From: Vescimonas sanitatis
Lineage (GTDB): Bacteria; Bacillota; Clostridia; Oscillospirales; Oscillospiraceae
NCBI RefSeq assembly: GCF_049060325.1
Contig: NZ_JBMGPW010000016.1
Span: 1 to 13,321, forward strand
Length of the DNA stretch: 13,321 nt
Reading direction: 5' to 3'
How positions within the stretch are numbered: position 1 is the first letter of the stretch; every line of letters begins with the position of its first letter. Positions 5,755-12,171 of this stretch are shown here, piece by piece. The notes under the pieces were generated by a model. The model worked only from the letters and a program-made list of their open reading frames with translations. It searched no databases and had not been told where the DNA came from. A program made the translations under genes and the position numbers.

Positions 5755-6876
5755 TTACAATTTGTCGGCAAAGGCGGCCAAGGCCGCCAGGCCGTCCTGC
5801 AGGGTCTGCTTGTCACAGGCGTAGCCGATACGCATACTGTGGGGCTGCTCGAAGCAGTCGCCGGGGGTGACGAACGCGCCGGTCTGGTGGTACATCTGCT
5901 TGCAGAAGTCGTAGGACGGCACATCGAAGTCGTAGTACACCAGGGCGGTGGTGCCGGCCTTGGGCTTGGTATAGTAGAAGTGGGGGTGCGCGGCCACCCA
6001 GGCGTCCAGCAGAGCCAGGTTCTCCCGGACGATGGTCTGGTTGCGCTTCAGCAGCACATCACCGTGGGCCAGGGCCAGGGCGGCCAGGGCGTCATCCAGC
6101 ATACCGCAGCTGATGAGGTCATAGTCCCGGTGGGACAGGAACGCGGTCAGGGCGGCCTCGTCATGGGTGGCGATCCAGCCCATACGCAGCCCCGCCAGGG
6201 AGAAGACCTTGGACATACTGCTGACGGAGATGCCCTTTTCGTACAGGTCGGCGATGGAGGGGCTCCAGTCGTCGGTCTGGGTCAGGTGGCGGTAGACCTC
6301 GTCGCAGAGGACGTAGGCGCCCACGCCGCGGGCGATGGCGACGATCTGCTCCAGCAAGGCCGGGGACATCAGCGCGCCGGTGGGGTTATTGGGGTTGTTG
6401 ATGCAGATCATCTTCGTGTCCGGCGTCACCAGCGCCTTCAGCTCGGACAGGTCGGGGAGGTAGTCGTTCTCCTGCTTCAGGTGCATGATGGCCACCTCCG
6501 CGCCGATGGACTCCGGAATGGAGTAGAGCTGCTGGTAGGTGGGCATAATGCTGACCACCCGGTCTCCGGCGGAGATGAGGGAGCAGAACACATGGTGGTT
6601 GGCGCCCGCCGCGCCGTGGGTGGGCACCACCTGATGGGGCTGCACAGTCTTGTAGAGCTTGCAGATGCCCTCGCGCAGGGCGTCGCTGCCCACGATGTCG
6701 CCGTAGGTCAGGCGCTTGGCGCAGAGGTCGGCCAGAAAGGCCTGCTTATCCACGCCGGTCAGGGCGAAGAGCTGGTCCGGGGAAACGGAGTCCACGCAGG
6801 TCTCCGCGATGTTGAAGCGAGCGCCCACTTCATATTCATTCATCCATTCTTCCACGGCAAAGGGCTTGATGTACAT
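5755..6876 (-). CDS. Class I/II PLP-dependent aminotransferase
   Basis: This 373-aa protein is a fold-type I aminotransferase. Motifs include NNPNNPTG (160-167), Asp192 in LCDEVYRHL (pyridine nitrogen), the Schiff-base Lys223 in SSMSKVFSLAGLRMGW with Arg231 for the cofactor phosphate, and a C-terminal MRIGYACD whose Arg would bind the substrate carboxylate. The N-terminus (FAVEEWMNEYE...NIAETCVDS) resembles a Firmicute aminotransferase subgroup rather than AspC or HisC. The amino donor is unknown. The start at 6876 is preferred because AAGGAG lies 8 nt upstream; a longer frame to 6936 begins inside the leader hairpin and has no binding site. It is first in an operon with the OCD-family gene. 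The pair suggests transamination to or from a keto acid followed by imine or cyclic-imine chemistry, which is inference. Confidence 0.92.
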   Translation of the reverse strand: MYIKPFAVEEWMNEYEVGARFNIAETCVDSVSPDQLFALTGVDKQAFLADLCAKRLTYGDIVGSDALREGICKLYKTVQPHQVVPTHGAAGANHHVFCSLISAGDRVVSIMPTYQQLYSIPESIGAEVAIMHLKQENDYLPDLSELKALVTPDTKMICINNPNNPTGALMSPALLEQIVAIARGVGAYVLCDEVYRHLTQTDDWSPSIADLYEKGISVSSMSKVFSLAGLRMGWIATHDEAALTAFLSHRDYDLISCGMLDDALAALALAHGDVLLKRNQTIVRENLALLDAWVAAHPHFYYTKPKAGTTALVYYDFDVPSYDFCKQMYHQTGAFVTPGDCFEQPHSMRIGYACDKQTLQDGLAALAAFADKL

Positions 6877-6916
6877 AGCGTTTTCTCCTTTTCTGGTAAA
6901 AAGTAAAGGCACCCAA

Positions 6917-6999
6917 GACCGGCGCTTATCCGACAAATGTCGGAATACCTACGCTCCGGTCCCGGATACCTTGATCCCCCCATCCGGTGACGGGGGAGG
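6917..6999 (-). promoter_or_regulatory. Structured leader RNA upstream of the aminotransferase-OCD operon
   Basis: The roughly 140-nt leader contains two domains. The 5' domain pairs a C run (mRNA CCCCC at 6992-6996) with a G run (6976-6981). The enclosed loop holds CCGGAT (6982-6987), which can pair with ATCCGG downstream (6962-6967), an H-type pseudoknot. The 3' domain is a long hairpin: outer stem GACCGG/CCGGTC (6956-6961 with 6917-6922), asymmetric internal loop, then CCGACA/TGTCGG (6938-6943 with 6930-6935). It is followed by TTGGGTGCCTTTACTTTTT before the ribosome binding site. It lacks T-box signature bases and does not match riboswitch classes I know. A regulatory RNA is plausible; a dispersed repeat is the alternative. 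Confidence 0.45.
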
Positions 7000-7022
7000 C
7001 CTTCTGTATTCAGCTTGGTTAT

Positions 7023-7050
7023 AGTATAGCCCTGCGGCGGAAAAAGTCAA
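7023..7050 (-). promoter_or_regulatory. Promoter of the aminotransferase-OCD operon
   Basis: Minus strand: -35 TTGACT (7045-7050), 16-bp spacer, -10 TATACT (7023-7028). Start is expected near 7016, leaving a leader of about 140 nt before the ATG at 6876. Confidence 0.8.
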
Positions 7051-7105
7051 TCGGCGATTTGCATAAATATACAGGTGTTCCGTGCATATTATGTGTAGTG
7101 CGGGG

Positions 7106-7137
7106 CGAAAAAAGGGACCGCTTTCGCGGTCCCTTTT
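7106..7137 (-). terminator. Terminator of gdhA
   Basis: An 8-bp GC stem (GGGACCGC 7114-7121 with 7126-7133) and a 4-nt loop are flanked by A and T runs, giving six T residues on the minus-strand exit side and four on the plus. It lies 26 bases past the gdhA stop and also insulates the next operon. Confidence 0.9.
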
Positions 7138-7159
7138 GTTGGCTCGTAAGAGGTTCGGC

Positions 7160-8512
7160 TTAGAAGCAGCCCTGCTCCATCATCGCCTCGGCGACCTTCT
7201 TGAAGCCGGCGATGTTGGCACCGGCCACCAGGTCGTAGCCCAGGCCGTACTCGGCAGCGGCCTCGGCGGACACCTTGTGGATGTTCTCCATCATCTTGTG
7301 CAGCTGATGGTCAACTTCCTCGGCGGTCCAGACCAGACGCTCGGAGTTCTGGGCCATCTCCAGGGCGGAGACGCCCACGCCGCCGGCGTTAACAGCCTTG
7401 GAGGGAGCGACGATGATGCCCTTCTGCTTACGCAGGAAGTTCAGTGCATCGTTGGTGGTGGGCATATTGGCGACCTCGATGTAGTACTTCACGCCGGAAG
7501 CAGCGATCTTCTCAGCGGACTCCATCTTGACGTCGTTCTGCATGGCGGCGGGCATATACACGTCCACATCCTTGACGCCCCAGCACTTCTCGCCGGCGAC
7601 GAACTCGCAGCCGAACTTATCGGCATAGGGCTTGCAGTGCATGGGATCCTTGGCGCGCATCTCGAGGATGAAGTTCAGCTTCTCGTCGGTGATAACGCCG
7701 TCGGGATCGTGGATATAGCCGTCGGGGCCGGCAAAGTAGGTGACCTTAGCGCCCAGCTGAGAGGCCTTCTTCATGATGCCCCAGCCAACGTTGCCGTAGC
7801 CGGAAATGGCGATGCGCTTGCCCTCGATGGTATCATTCTCGTGCTTCAGCACTTCCTGCAGGTAGTACATAGCGCCGTAGCCGGTGGCCTCGGGACGGAT
7901 CAGGGAGCCGCCGTAGCTCAGGCCCTTACCGGTGAGAACGCCGTTCTCCCACACGCCCTTCAGACGGCGGTACTGGCCGTACAGGTAGCCGATCTCGCGG
8001 CCGCCCACGCCCATGTCACCGGCGGGAACGTCGATGTCCGGCCCGATGTAGCGATACAGGGCGGTCATGAAGCTCTGGCAGAAACGCATGACCTCGGCGT
8101 CGGACTTGCCGGCGGGATCGAAGTCGGAACCGCCCTTGGCGCCGCCGATGGGCAGGCCGGTCAGGCTGTTCTTGAAGGTCTGCTCAAAGCCGAGGAACTT
8201 GATGATGCCTTCGTACACGTTCTTCTGGAAGCGCAGGCCGCCCTTGTAGGGGCCGATCGCGCCGTTGAACTGGCAGCGCCAGCCGCGGTTGGTGTGCCAC
8301 TGACCGTTATCATCGCACCACACAACGCGGAAGGTGAACATACGCTCGGGCTCGACCATACGGCCCAGCAGGTCGACCTTCTCATACTCGGGGTGCTTTT
8401 CGATCACAGGCTCCAGAGAGGACAGAACTTCCTCGACGGTCTGCACGAACTCGGGCTCGTTGCCATGCTTGGTCTTGACGCTCTCGAGCACGCTTGCCAG
8501 ATAAGCATTCAT
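7160..8512 (-). CDS. gdhA: Glutamate dehydrogenase, hexameric NADP-type
   Basis: This 450-aa protein has full length for the hexameric (S50 class I) glutamate dehydrogenases, which interconvert 2-oxoglutarate plus ammonia and glutamate. Family landmarks are all present: GPYKGGLRF (87-95, Lys90), Lys114 in FEQTFKNSLTGLP, catalytic Lys126 in GGAKGGSDFDP, Asp166 in VPAGDMGVGGREIGYL, and the Rossmann GYGNVG (238-243). NADP preference fits overall similarity to the bacterial biosynthetic form but is not proved by sequence alone. The start at 8512 has AGGAGG about 9 nt upstream. Codon choice is strongly biased, as in highly expressed genes. It has its own promoter and terminator, so it forms a single-gene unit, and it probably sets the glutamate pool feeding the neighbouring aminotransferase. 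Confidence 0.98.
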   Translation of the reverse strand: MNAYLASVLESVKTKHGNEPEFVQTVEEVLSSLEPVIEKHPEYEKVDLLGRMVEPERMFTFRVVWCDDNGQWHTNRGWRCQFNGAIGPYKGGLRFQKNVYEGIIKFLGFEQTFKNSLTGLPIGGAKGGSDFDPAGKSDAEVMRFCQSFMTALYRYIGPDIDVPAGDMGVGGREIGYLYGQYRRLKGVWENGVLTGKGLSYGGSLIRPEATGYGAMYYLQEVLKHENDTIEGKRIAISGYGNVGWGIMKKASQLGAKVTYFAGPDGYIHDPDGVITDEKLNFILEMRAKDPMHCKPYADKFGCEFVAGEKCWGVKDVDVYMPAAMQNDVKMESAEKIAASGVKYYIEVANMPTTNDALNFLRKQKGIIVAPSKAVNAGGVGVSALEMAQNSERLVWTAEEVDHQLHKMMENIHKVSAEAAAEYGLGYDLVAGANIAGFKKVAEAMMEQGCF

Positions 8513-8544
8513 ATTAAATTCCTCCTAAAATTTGTTCCGCAGAC

Positions 8545-8577
8545 ATATGAGATGTGCGCTACGCAGACTACCCATAT
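8545..8577 (-). promoter_or_regulatory. Stem-loop in the gdhA leader
   Basis: Within the 75-nt untranslated leader, ATATGGG (8571-8577) pairs with CTCATAT (8545-8551, one G-U) around an inner TGCG-TAG-CGCA hairpin (8555-8565). The Shine-Dalgarno lies just beyond it. Modest stability; regulation is unproven. Confidence 0.3.
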
Positions 8578-8590
8578 ACTACCAATGTTG

Positions 8591-8619
8591 ATAATAACAC
8601 CATTTGGCCGATTTCTCAA
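8591..8619 (-). promoter_or_regulatory. gdhA promoter
   Basis: Minus strand: TTGAGA (8614-8619), 17-bp spacer, TATTAT (8591-8596). Just upstream is an imperfect GAATTC-centred palindrome flanked by G and C runs (about 8621-8643) that could be a regulator site. Apart from this, the gdhA leader and the greA terminator, I see nothing in 8513-8810. Confidence 0.7.
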
Positions 8620-8714
8620 GGGGGTTTGGGAGAATTCCCCCCTCGCAAAACCACAAAACTTTTTCGTCCCTTTTTGTGCAATTTGGCGAATTGTGCCCCG
8701 CGTTCCACTATGCA

Positions 8715-8743
8715 GAAAAAGGCCGCGATTTTCGGCCTTTCCG
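8715..8743 (-). terminator. Terminator downstream of greA
   Basis: An 8-bp stem (AAAGGCCG 8718-8725 with 8733-8740) and a 7-nt loop are followed on the minus strand by TTTTTC. It lies about 70 bases past the greA stop. The flanking A/T symmetry makes it usable from either side. Confidence 0.75.
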
Positions 8744-8810
8744 TGCTGTTTTTGCGTGCTTCGTTACTTTAAAGCGCCGTTCGCTTTTCCGTGTGAAATC
8801 GGCGGCACAT

Positions 8811-9314
8811 TCAAAAGCTGCCGATGGGGATATCGCCGTTGTCCGTTCCCTTTTCGATGGCGCGTATCTGGAGATAGTAGCCCTTGCCGCCGCCCATATC
8901 CACATAGACACGGTCGCCGGCCTTTCTGCCCATAACGGCGCGGCCCACGGGGGATTCCTTGCTGATCCAGCCCTTCAGGGCATCCTGCCGCAGGGTGGTG
9001 ACCAGCTGGATCTTTCGGCTTTTGCCCAAATTCTCCATGAAGATCTCCACGGTGTCATAGAGCCCGGCGGTATCAGCGGCGGACCTGTCCTCGATGACCT
9101 TGGCGGTCTTGATCATCCGCTGGAGGTAGCGGATGCGGGCGTCGTTGCGGTTTTTCTCCTGCTTGGCGCACTTGTACTCGAAGTTCTCGCTGAGGTCGCC
9201 GAAGGCCCGGGCGGTCTGGACATCCTCGATCAGCTTGGGGCGCAGCTGCTGCACCCGGTAGTCGATCTCCTCCTGCATTTTTTGCAGGTCGGCGCGTGTC
9301 AGTTCATCATACAT
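8811..9314 (-). CDS. greA: Transcript cleavage factor GreA
   Basis: This 167-aa protein has the two-domain layout of GreA, which rescues backtracked RNA polymerase by stimulating cleavage of the nascent 3' end. The N-terminal antiparallel coiled coil (about 1-75) carries the tip motif GDLSENFEY, with Asp40 and Glu43 matching the two acidic catalytic-tip residues (Asp41/Glu44 in E. coli). The C-terminal FKBP-like domain includes SPVGRAVMGRKAGDRVYV. It is a little longer than E. coli GreA (158 aa). The start at 9314 is favoured over an in-frame ATG at 9320, because AAGGAG lies 7 nt from the former but only 1 nt from the latter. The first bases overlap the last codons of the upstream mocR-type gene, so the two are co-transcribed and probably translationally coupled. 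That partner is unusual for greA. Confidence 0.93.
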   Translation of the reverse strand: MYDELTRADLQKMQEEIDYRVQQLRPKLIEDVQTARAFGDLSENFEYKCAKQEKNRNDARIRYLQRMIKTAKVIEDRSAADTAGLYDTVEIFMENLGKSRKIQLVTTLRQDALKGWISKESPVGRAVMGRKAGDRVYVDMGGGKGYYLQIRAIEKGTDNGDIPIGSF

Positions 9315-10713
9315 GGTCATTCTCCTTCCATAAGGCGGCAAGACGCTCCAGGGCGGCGGGAAGCCGGTCCAGGTCGATGCCGGTATAGTTGACCACCAGC
9401 ACGTGCTGGGGTGCGTCCTGGGGACACTGGTAGTAATCGGACAGCATGGCCAGACGGATACCGCGCTGCTCCGCCTCGCGGCGGAGCATCTCGTCCGGCG
9501 GCGCACCATCCAGCCGCAGCAGGAAATGCAGGCCCGCGTCCTCCTCGGTGATGGCGGCATAGGGGGCCAGCGGGCTTTGATGCACGGCGGCGATGACAGT
9601 GTCACGCTTCTGGCGGTAGTGCTTACGCATACGGCTCAGGTGCTTTTCATACCAGCCGCCGGCGAGGAACTGGGCCAGGGTGTACTGCTCGAAGGCGGAG
9701 ACGGTGCAGGCGTAAAAGCCCAGCTTCTGCCGGAAGTCCGCCAGCAGGCGGCGGGGCAGGACCATGAAGCTGATACGGATAGAGGGGGCGATGGTCTTGG
9801 AAAAGGTGTTGAGATAGACCACCTGCTCGCCGCCGTCGATGGAGAACAGGGTGGGGATGGGACGGCCTACAAAGCGGAACTCGCTGTCGTAATCGTCCTC
9901 CAGGATGACCCGCGCCGGGACCTCCTGCGCCCAGCGCAGCAGCTCCTGGCGGCGGGCGATGGGCATGACCAGACCGGTGGGATAGTGGTGGCTGGGAGAG
10001 ATGTGGACCACGTCGGCGTCGCTGCGGCGCAAGGCCTCCGCCGATACGCCCGCCTCGTCCAGGGGCAGAGCCGTCACCTCCGCGCCGGCGGCGCGGTAGA
10101 TATGGGCGATCTTGCCGTAGCCGGGGTCCTCCACGCCGTAGAGACGATCACGGCCCAGCAGCTGCACCAGCAGGTTGTACAGCACCTCGGTGCCGGCACC
10201 TACGATGATCTGCTCGGCAGTGACCTCCATGGCACGGAACTGCCGCAGGTGGGCGGCGATGGCCTGCCGCAGGGCCCAGGCGCCCTGGGGCGGCGTGGAC
10301 CGCAGCAGGCCGGTACCCTGCTCCAGAATGGTCTGGCGCATGAGTCGGGCCCAGACGGTGAAGGGAAAGTCCTCGGCGGCGATGGAGTTGGTGGCCAGAT
10401 CCAGGAACCAGGCAGGCTCGCGGGGCGGAGGCGGCTGCTCCGGGGACGCAGGGACGGCCGCAGGCGACGGCAGCACGGCGCTGACGAAATAGCCCTTCTT
10501 CTCCACACCGGTGAGATAGCCCTCGGCCATCAGCTGTTCGTAGGCATTCTTTACGGTGATGACGCTGACCTCCAGATGGGCGGCCAGGGCGCGTTTGCTG
10601 GGCAGCTTCTCCCCTGCCGTCAGACGGCCGGAGAGGATGTCCGCCTTCACCCGGCGGTAGAGCTGCTCATACAGGCTGAGGCCCGCCTGTTTGTCCAGGG
10701 TATAGGTGAGCAC
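9307..10713 (-). CDS. MocR-family regulator (GntR wHTH fused to aminotransferase domain)
   Basis: This is a 468-aa protein. Residues about 10-80 form a GntR winged helix-turn-helix (LYEQLYRRVKADILSGRL, then LPSKRALAAHLEVS and the recognition-helix region ITVKNAYEQL). A Pro/Ala-rich linker (about 82-100) leads to a fold-type I aminotransferase-like domain with EDDYDSEFR (272-280) and the PLP Lys306 in LNTFSKTIAPSIR. MocR proteins, such as PdxR and GabR, sense PLP or PLP adducts and usually control vitamin B6 or amino-acid genes next to them. The start is placed at GTG 10713, with GGGAGG 9 nt upstream. An upstream in-frame ATG at 10746 has no binding site and sits in the promoter-operator region. 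The gene overlaps greA downstream and diverges from an ECF S-component gene, its probable target. PdxR is possible but unproven. Confidence 0.92.
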   Translation of the reverse strand: MLTYTLDKQAGLSLYEQLYRRVKADILSGRLTAGEKLPSKRALAAHLEVSVITVKNAYEQLMAEGYLTGVEKKGYFVSAVLPSPAAVPASPEQPPPPREPAWFLDLATNSIAAEDFPFTVWARLMRQTILEQGTGLLRSTPPQGAWALRQAIAAHLRQFRAMEVTAEQIIVGAGTEVLYNLLVQLLGRDRLYGVEDPGYGKIAHIYRAAGAEVTALPLDEAGVSAEALRRSDADVVHISPSHHYPTGLVMPIARRQELLRWAQEVPARVILEDDYDSEFRFVGRPIPTLFSIDGGEQVVYLNTFSKTIAPSIRISFMVLPRRLLADFRQKLGFYACTVSAFEQYTLAQFLAGGWYEKHLSRMRKHYRQKRDTVIAAVHQSPLAPYAAITEEDAGLHFLLRLDGAPPDEMLRREAEQRGIRLAMLSDYYQCPQDAPQHVLVVNYTGIDLDRLPAALERLAALWKENDHV

Positions 10714-10733
10714 GGGGCCGTCCCTCCCTTCAT

Positions 10734-10796
10734 CTGGTATTAACAAGTAAAATCAAAATGGATATTTTAATCATACCAGTTACTACTATAATACAA
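10734..10796. promoter_or_regulatory. Divergent promoter region with 7-bp inverted repeat, candidate MocR operator
   Basis: CTGGTAT (10734-10740) and ATACCAG (10773-10779) form an inverted repeat whose centres are 39 bp apart, about four helical turns. The right half overlaps a minus-strand extended -10 (TGG-TATGAT, 10770-10778), preceded by TTGTAT (10791-10796) with a short 15-bp spacer. A plus-strand TATAAT (10787-10792) points to the ECF gene but has only a weak -35 (TTTTAA, 10765-10770). The layout fits autoregulation plus control of the divergent genes; this is inference. Confidence 0.5.
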
Positions 10797-10849
10797 ATCG
10801 TCAACGAAAGCAAGGGCTTTTTCAACAGCTACCCTCTCACCCCCCCTGT

Positions 10850-10884
10850 GGCGGTCCCCGTTTCCCTGCGGGGCGGGGGCCGCC
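10850..10884 (+). promoter_or_regulatory. GC-rich hairpin in the ECF S-component leader
   Basis: GGCGGTCCCC (10850-10859) pairs with GGGGGCCGCC (10875-10884), ten pairs with one G-U, with a competing inner CCCCG/CGGGG option. No T run follows, so it is not an ordinary terminator. It lies about 35 nt before the Shine-Dalgarno. It does not resemble a TPP, FMN or other vitamin riboswitch known to me. Confidence 0.4.
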
Positions 10885-10927
10885 TCCTATAGCAGAAAGA
10901 AAAAATCCTCGTAAAGGAGAATGTGTT

Positions 10928-11443
10928 ATGTCCGATAAGAAGATCAAATCTATGGTAATGGCGGCGGTCATGGCCGCGCTGACGTATGTGGCCACCACGG
11001 TCATCAAGATCCCCGCGCCCACCGGTGGGTATGTCCACATCGGCGACGGGCTGGTGCTGCTGTGCGGCTGGATCCTGGGGCCCTGGTGGGGCGGCGCGGC
11101 GGCCGGTATCGGCTCCATGCTGGTGGACCTGCTGGGCGGATATATGTCCTTCGTGCCCGGCACGCTGATCATCAAGTTCCTGGACGCCATGGCGGCAGCG
11201 CTGATCGTGAAGGCTCTGGGCCGCAAGACCTACAGCTATGTGGTGGGCGGACTTGCCGGCGAGGCCATCATGGTAGCGGGCTACTTCGTCTATGAGGCGC
11301 TGGCCCTGCAGCTGGGCATGGGCGCGGCAGCCGGTGTGCTGGCCAATGTGGGCCAGGGCGCCGTGGGACTGGTCATTGCGCTGGTGCTGATGGCGCTGCT
11401 GAAGGGCAGCAAGGCTCTGGACAAGCTGGCCGTACAGTGGTAA
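10928..11443 (+). CDS. ECF transporter S component (substrate-binding membrane subunit)
   Basis: This 171-aa protein has about five or six hydrophobic segments, the size and pattern of energy-coupling-factor S components, which bind a vitamin or metal ligand and dock with the shared EcfAA'T module (not in this window). Recognisable features are the N-terminal MVMAAVMAALTYVATTVIK helix containing the small-residue docking surface, then PTGGYVHIGDGLVLL, LGPWWGGAAAGIGSMLVDLLGG and PGTLIIKFLDA, as in the ECF-ribofla_trS/ThiW-like group. The substrate is not readable; the divergent MocR regulator makes a B6 vitamer attractive. The start at 10928 has AAAGGAG about 7 nt upstream. The YwlG gene follows 77 bases later on the same strand. 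Confidence 0.85.
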   Translation: MSDKKIKSMVMAAVMAALTYVATTVIKIPAPTGGYVHIGDGLVLLCGWILGPWWGGAAAGIGSMLVDLLGGYMSFVPGTLIIKFLDAMAAALIVKALGRKTYSYVVGGLAGEAIMVAGYFVYEALALQLGMGAAAGVLANVGQGAVGLVIALVLMALLKGSKALDKLAVQW

Positions 11444-11465
11444 ACTATATACGGTGAAAGAAACG

Positions 11466-11495
11466 GCTGCGGCGGGGCTTTTGCCCTGCCGCAGC
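11466..11495 (+). other. Intercistronic hairpin between the ECF and YwlG genes
   Basis: A 12-bp stem (GCTGCGGC and adjoining GGGG, 11466-11477, with 11484-11495; one G-U) closes a 6-nt loop. It is not followed by a T run, so it is more likely an mRNA processing or stability element that allows read-through than a terminator. Confidence 0.5.
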
Positions 11496-11520
11496 TGCGC
11501 ACAGAAAGGAAGGATATACT

Positions 11521-12120
11521 ATGGCAGGTATCGTGCATGAAATAGAGGACCGCAGCTTGCTGGAGCAGGTGCGGCAGGAGGCCGCGGCGGCGGCACAGGA
11601 GCTGGCGGAGGCCGCCCATCTGCATAGGGGCCAGATCGTGGTGGTGGGATGCAGCACCAGCGAGGTGGTGGGCAAGAAGGTGGGCAGCTGGTCCACGCCG
11701 GAGGTGGCAGACGCCATTTTCGCGGGGCTGCACAGCGTATTCGGCCCCATGGGCGTGTACATCGCCGCCCAGTGCTGCGAGCACCTGAACCGGGCCATCA
11801 TCGTGGAGCATGAGGCCGTGCCCACGCTGGATATCGTGAATGTGGTGCCCCAGCCCAAGGCGGGCAGTTCCTTCGCCACGGCCACCTATAAGGCCTGCGC
11901 CCACCCGGTGGCGGTAGAGGAGATCAAAGCCGACGCGGGACTGGACATTGGCGGGACGCTGATCGGTATGCACCTGAAGAAGGTGGCGGTGCCGGTGCGC
12001 CTGGCGCAGAACCACATCGGCGACGCCATTCTGCTGGCGGCACGGACGCGGCCCAAGTTTATCGGCGGCGACCGGGCGCACTATGACGAGGCGCTGAAGG
12101 AAGGCTATCCGGAATTCTGA
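11521..12120 (+). CDS. YwlG/TIGR01440 (UPF0340) family protein
   Basis: This 199-aa protein has normal family length. Conserved blocks include VVVGCSTSEVVGKKVG (about 41-55), AAQCCEHLNRA (82-92), NVVPQPKAGSSFATATYKA, VEEIKADAGLDIGGTLIGMHLKKVAVPVR and ARTRPKFIGGDRAHY. The clustered invariant Cys, His and Glu residues look like an active or metal site, but the family's biochemical function is unknown to me. It is widespread in Firmicutes (B. subtilis YwlG). The start at 11521 is supported by AAGGAAGG upstream. The gene follows the ECF S component in the same direction with a hairpin between them and ends at a strong bidirectional terminator, so the two probably form one operon under the divergent MocR regulator. 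Confidence 0.93.
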   Translation: MAGIVHEIEDRSLLEQVRQEAAAAAQELAEAAHLHRGQIVVVGCSTSEVVGKKVGSWSTPEVADAIFAGLHSVFGPMGVYIAAQCCEHLNRAIIVEHEAVPTLDIVNVVPQPKAGSSFATATYKACAHPVAVEEIKADAGLDIGGTLIGMHLKKVAVPVRLAQNHIGDAILLAARTRPKFIGGDRAHYDEALKEGYPEF

Positions 12121-12134
12121 AAATTCTGCGGCAG

Positions 12135-12171
12135 CAAACAAAAAGCAGCGCTTTGCGCTGCTTTTTGTTTG
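12135..12171. terminator. Bidirectional terminator between convergent genes
   Basis: A 17-bp perfect inverted repeat (12135-12151 with 12155-12171; core AAAAAGCAGCGC) with a 3-nt loop has A-rich and T-rich ends, so both the YwlG operon (plus) and the small membrane-protein gene (minus) can terminate here. Its right arm abuts the minus-strand stop codon at 12172-12174. Confidence 0.95.

Noticed and set aside
5739..5924. 62-residue N-terminal extension of the OCD-family protein
   Set aside because: It lies in the aminotransferase coding region in another frame and is Ser/Arg/Pro-rich; the GGAGGA site fixes the start at 5738.
5680..6906. 408-codon plus-strand open frame opposite the aminotransferase
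   Set aside because: It is a Gly/Val/His-rich mirror of a recognised enzyme, with no start signal.
6877..7016. T-box leader for the aminotransferase operon
   Set aside because: GGGTGCC superficially recalls the T-box AGGGTGGNACCGCG, but the rest of the motif and a specifier stem are missing, and no antiterminator pairing was found.
7082..8935. 617-codon plus-strand open frame opposite gdhA
   Set aside because: It is the antisense of a clear GdhA with strong codon bias. Its Gly/Val/His/Leu-rich composition is the mirror of GC-ending codons, and it has no binding site or family motif.
9403..10743. 446-codon plus-strand open frame opposite the MocR regulator
   Set aside because: It is an antisense artefact of GC-rich coding DNA. 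The opposite strand has a full set of MocR motifs.
10797..10927. TPP, FMN or other vitamin riboswitch before the ECF S component
   Set aside because: Conserved bases of those classes are absent; only a GC-rich hairpin is visible.
11290..12141. 283-codon minus-strand frame opposite the YwlG gene
   Set aside because: It crosses the ECF/YwlG junction and the terminator, and the plus strand has clear family motifs.
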